Part shown: positions 6,490-8,337 of the stretch, one piece after another | Numbering within the stretch: position 1 is the first letter of the stretch | Layout: each line of letters opens with the position of its first letter | Assembly (NCBI GenBank): GCA_018654125.1 | Contig: JABIME010000340.1 | Coordinates: 1-8,337, forward strand | Length of the DNA: 8,337 nt | Direction of reading: 5' to 3' | Source of the DNA: Candidatus Cloacimonadota bacterium | Lineage (GTDB): Bacteria > Cloacimonadota > Cloacimonadia > Cloacimonadales > TCS61 | Notes under the pieces: generated by a model | Seen by the model: only the letters and a program-made list of their open reading frames with translations | Told to the model about the DNA's origin: nothing | Database searches by the model: none | Position numbers and translations under genes: made by a program

Positions 6490-7580
6490 TTGAATTTACC
6501 AAAAGTTCCTTTCAATCCAAAAAAAATAAAATACGGAATGTAGATAAGCTCTGCAATAGGGAAGACCCACATTAATCTTAGTCTCTTAATCCGTGATAAA
6601 AATAATGTAATCAATAGAAACTCTGGAATAATTTTTAAAATTATAATAATTATTAATAAGATCGTTGATAATTTACCAAACAGAAATCCTAAAAAACATC
6701 CGATAAAAATTAAATAATACACAAAAATAAAAAGAGTCATTATTTTTACCGATGTGGGATAATACCGCCATTTTGAACCACGACGTGTCTCTTGATTCAT
6801 TTGTGAGCTTGTAGTTGAATCTCTACCGGTATTTATAACAGAATCTGGATGAAACATGAATTTCATACGGTGTGCAAATTTCCCCATTTTCTGTATCATC
6901 AGATCATCATCTCCAGATCTGACCGTACCAATATCACCAAAACCACCAACTTTATAAAACAGTTCTTTCCGATAAGCCATATTTCCGGCTGTTATTGTGA
7001 TTCCCCAATTCCAACCAAAACTTCCTGCAACAATAGCAAAAATTGATGACCTCTCCAGATTCTTTAGAAACTGAAAAAATCGATTTTTATAATTAATAAA
7101 TGAATATCCTGCAACAATATCTGTATCTTCTGTAAAATGGTTACTAATTTGCAGAAGCCAATTTTGGGTTGGAACACAATCTGCGTCTGTGAATGCAAGT
7201 ATGTCATTCTTAGCTGCACGAATTCCTTTATCAACTGCTCCTTTCTTGCCTATAAGGTTTTTAGATTCATTCTTGATCTGAAGTAATGTTATATTGCTGT
7301 TTTTGTGTTTGTATTCATTCACAATCTCTGCAGTTTTATCTTCTGATCTGTCATCAATAACAATTATTTCATAATTCTCTTTTGGGAAATTCTGGGAAAT
7401 TAATGATTCCAGCAGACTTGGCAGATGTTTTTCCTCGTTTCTTGCAGCTATAATAATTGAAATATTATTAATATTTTTTGTTTTTTTATTTTCTAGAAAT
7501 ACAATTCCAATAAAAAAAGAGAATATTATTGTAAAATATAGTATCGCAAATGTGTAAACAACAAGTTCCATAATACCCAT
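6477..7580 (-). CDS. Membrane-bound family 2 glycosyltransferase
   Basis: The 367 residues have one N-terminal membrane helix (about 5-28), a cytosolic GT-A domain, and about three C-terminal helices (roughly 280-301, 305-327, 336-356). GT2 motifs are clear: SIIIAARNEE (41-50), EIIVIDDRSEDKT (71-83), FTDADC (130-135, whose D132 and D134 form the nucleotide-sugar/metal DxD), an acceptor-side GNMAYRKELF (199-208) and SGDDDL (222-227, the general-base motif). It should transfer a sugar from a nucleotide donor at the inner face of the membrane, as in PgaC/IcaA-like or lipid-linked glycan enzymes; the sugar is unknown. The QxxRW position reads QETRR (263-267), with Arg for Trp. The start is uncertain: M1 (7580) and M4 (7571) are both possible, and neither has a strong Shine-Dalgarno sequence. 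It is the first gene of the minus-strand operon. Confidence 0.92.
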   Translation of the reverse strand: MGIMELVVYTFAILYFTIIFSFFIGIVFLENKKTKNINNISIIIAARNEEKHLPSLLESLISQNFPKENYEIIVIDDRSEDKTAEIVNEYKHKNSNITLLQIKNESKNLIGKKGAVDKGIRAAKNDILAFTDADCVPTQNWLLQISNHFTEDTDIVAGYSFINYKNRFFQFLKNLERSSIFAIVAGSFGWNWGITITAGNMAYRKELFYKVGGFGDIGTVRSGDDDLMIQKMGKFAHRMKFMFHPDSVINTGRDSTTSSQMNQETRRGSKWRYYPTSVKIMTLFIFVYYLIFIGCFLGFLFGKLSTILLIIIIILKIIPEFLLITLFLSRIKRLRLMWVFPIAELIYIPYFIFFGLKGTFGKFKWKE

Positions 7581-7606
7581 AATTCATAGTTGTCATTGCA
7601 AAAACC

Positions 7607-7633
7607 TTGACCATGAACCCTTTTAAATATATT
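7607..7633 (+). promoter_or_regulatory. Candidate sigma-70-like promoter of the deacetylase gene
   Basis: TTGACC at 7607-7612 and TATATT at 7628-7633 are 15 bases apart, one to two bases shorter than ideal. Transcription would start near 7640 and leave a leader of about 50 bases before the ATG at 7690. In DNA this AT-rich, TATATT alone carries little information. Confidence 0.3.
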
Positions 7634-7677
7634 TCTATTTCAAAGATTGTAATAGTTAAATTTTAGTCAATAATATT

Positions 7678-7683
7678 GGAGAG
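7678..7683 (+). promoter_or_regulatory. Ribosome binding site that fixes the deacetylase start
   Basis: GGAGAG ends six bases before the ATG at 7690, an ideal spacing, and 12 bases before the alternative in-frame ATG at 7696. An in-frame stop (TAA, 7657-7659) lies upstream with no ATG, GTG or TTG codon between, so the protein cannot begin earlier in a way that would add a signal peptide. Confidence 0.75.
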
Positions 7684-7689
7684 AAATTA

Positions 7690-8325
7690 ATGAATATGTT
7701 TCCGAAGTTTATCTATAAAGTTAAAACCAATAAGAAGCAGGTTGCACTTACTTTTGATGATGGACCTCATCCTGAATTTACTGTTGAACTTCTTGATCTA
7801 TTCAACAAGGAGGGCATTAAGGCTACCTTCTTTGTAACTGGCAGAAATATTGAAAATAATAAAAACATAATTAGACGAATGATAAAGGAAGGGCATGAAC
7901 TGGCTAATCATTCCTATTCGCATAAGAATTTGATATTTAAGAAAAAGAGCTTTATTAAAGAAGAAATTGATAAAACTGATTATTTATTGCGAGAAATTGG
8001 CGTTAAAGGTGAAATCCTGTTCAGACCACCTTTTGGAAGAATATTATTTACAGCAGCTTATGTATTAGCTTCATTAAATAAAAAAGTGACTATGTGGAAC
8101 GTTCCAACAAAAGATTTCAAAGAAACTGACCCAGATGTGATCTTAAAAAGAATTTTTAAACGAATTAAACCAGGGTCTATAATCGTTTTACATGATTCCG
8201 GTATTGCACGAAATGATAATAAGATAGATCGCAGCGCTACAATTAGCGCAGTAAAAACTTTAATTAATAAATTACCAAAAATGGGTTACAAATTTAAGAC
8301 AGTATCAGAATTAGTTAATAATTGA
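7690..8325 (+). CDS. Polysaccharide deacetylase, CE4 (NodB-homology) family
   Basis: CE4 enzymes are metal-dependent hydrolases that remove N- or O-acetyl (or formyl) groups from sugars such as GlcNAc, peptidoglycan, xylan or lipid-linked sugars. This 211-residue protein is nearly a bare NodB domain. Motif 1 is TFDDGP (21-26, catalytic base D23 and metal ligand D24), motif 2 is HSYSH (74-78, metal His pair), motif 3 is RPPFG (112-116) and motif 5 is IVLHD (165-169, H168). Motif 4 departs from the usual W-x-x-D-x-x-D-W pattern: it reads WNVPTKDF (136-143). The metal triad is intact, so activity is likely. There is no signal peptide or membrane anchor, and upstream sequence cannot supply one, so it appears cytoplasmic; an ArnD-like role on a membrane lipid-linked sugar at the inner face is one possibility. 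It is divergent from the GT2 operon. No terminator is visible in the 12 bases left after the stop. Confidence 0.92.
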   Translation: MNMFPKFIYKVKTNKKQVALTFDDGPHPEFTVELLDLFNKEGIKATFFVTGRNIENNKNIIRRMIKEGHELANHSYSHKNLIFKKKSFIKEEIDKTDYLLREIGVKGEILFRPPFGRILFTAAYVLASLNKKVTMWNVPTKDFKETDPDVILKRIFKRIKPGSIIVLHDSGIARNDNKIDRSATISAVKTLINKLPKMGYKFKTVSELVNN

Positions 8326-8337
8326 ATCTGTATCTTC

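Larger units (their letters stand above)
7581..7689. promoter_or_regulatory. Divergent intergenic promoter region
   Basis: These 109 bases separate the GT2 operon (leftward) from the deacetylase gene (rightward), so promoters for both must lie here or just inside the genes. For the deacetylase, TTGACC (7607-7612) and TATATT (7628-7633) each match the sigma-70 consensus at five of six positions, but the 15-base spacing is short. On the minus strand TTGACT (complement of 7665-7670) could be a -35 box, but I see no good -10 at the right distance. Only the presence of regulatory function is confident; the exact boxes are guesses. Confidence 0.5.

Noticed and set aside
6375..6575. Plus-strand open frame spanning the GT2/methyltransferase junction
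   Set aside because: Both antisense genes have strong motifs through this region; the frame shows no conserved features.
7647..7676. TTGTAA (7647-7652) and TAATAT (7671-7676) as a promoter with 18-base spacing for the deacetylase
   Set aside because: Transcription would start at about 7683, downstream of the GGAGAG ribosome binding site, so the message would lack it.
1..8337. Mobile elements, CRISPR arrays, phage or defence genes, tRNA or rRNA
   Set aside because: No tandem spaced repeats, transposase or integrase motifs, or structured RNA genes were seen; nearly all bases are explained by ten protein genes.

Overview
The window is an AT-rich, densely coding bacterial chromosome segment (about one third G+C by eye) with ten protein genes and only two non-coding gaps longer than 50 bases. 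Most starts inside the operons carry a clean AGGAG Shine-Dalgarno sequence, which argues against typical Bacteroidota. The gene content (endonuclease-type MutL, DXP-dependent PdxJ, DUF4139 protein, Bacteroidota-like GT2) would suit an uncultured FCB-group or similar Gram-negative lineage such as Cloacimonadota, Marinimicrobia or Delongbacteria. That placement is a guess. No tRNA, rRNA, CRISPR array, insertion sequence, phage gene or defence system is visible.

Left part (1-2919, + strand): a tightly packed run of the 3' end of mutL, miaA (overlapping as ATGA), a cytosolic parvulin-type peptidyl-prolyl isomerase (overlapping as TAATG) and pdxJ. It covers mismatch repair, tRNA modification, protein folding and vitamin B6 synthesis. 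A strong bidirectional hairpin terminator at 2924-2962 separates it from the convergent operon.

Middle part (7580 down to 2976, - strand): a five-gene operon read in the order membrane GT2 glycosyltransferase, COMT-like O-methyltransferase, uridine kinase (udk), secreted DUF4139 protein, and a cytosolic GAF plus degenerate GGDEF protein. Gaps are -13, 3, 12 and 13 bases, so co-transcription is very likely. The last protein has lost catalytic GGDEF residues but keeps an RxxD sequence exactly where the c-di-GMP inhibitory site lies, so it looks like a possible nucleotide-sensing effector rather than a cyclase.

Right part (7581-8337): a 109-base divergent promoter region, then a short CE4 (NodB-type) polysaccharide deacetylase with no export signal. 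The GT2, the deacetylase and the GGDEF-derived protein could form a small envelope-glycan module, but this is inference from proximity. The most unusual observations are the degenerate GGDEF protein with its retained I-site, the four-cysteine cluster in the parvulin, and departures from consensus in the GT2 and CE4 motifs. No single feature proves a new system.
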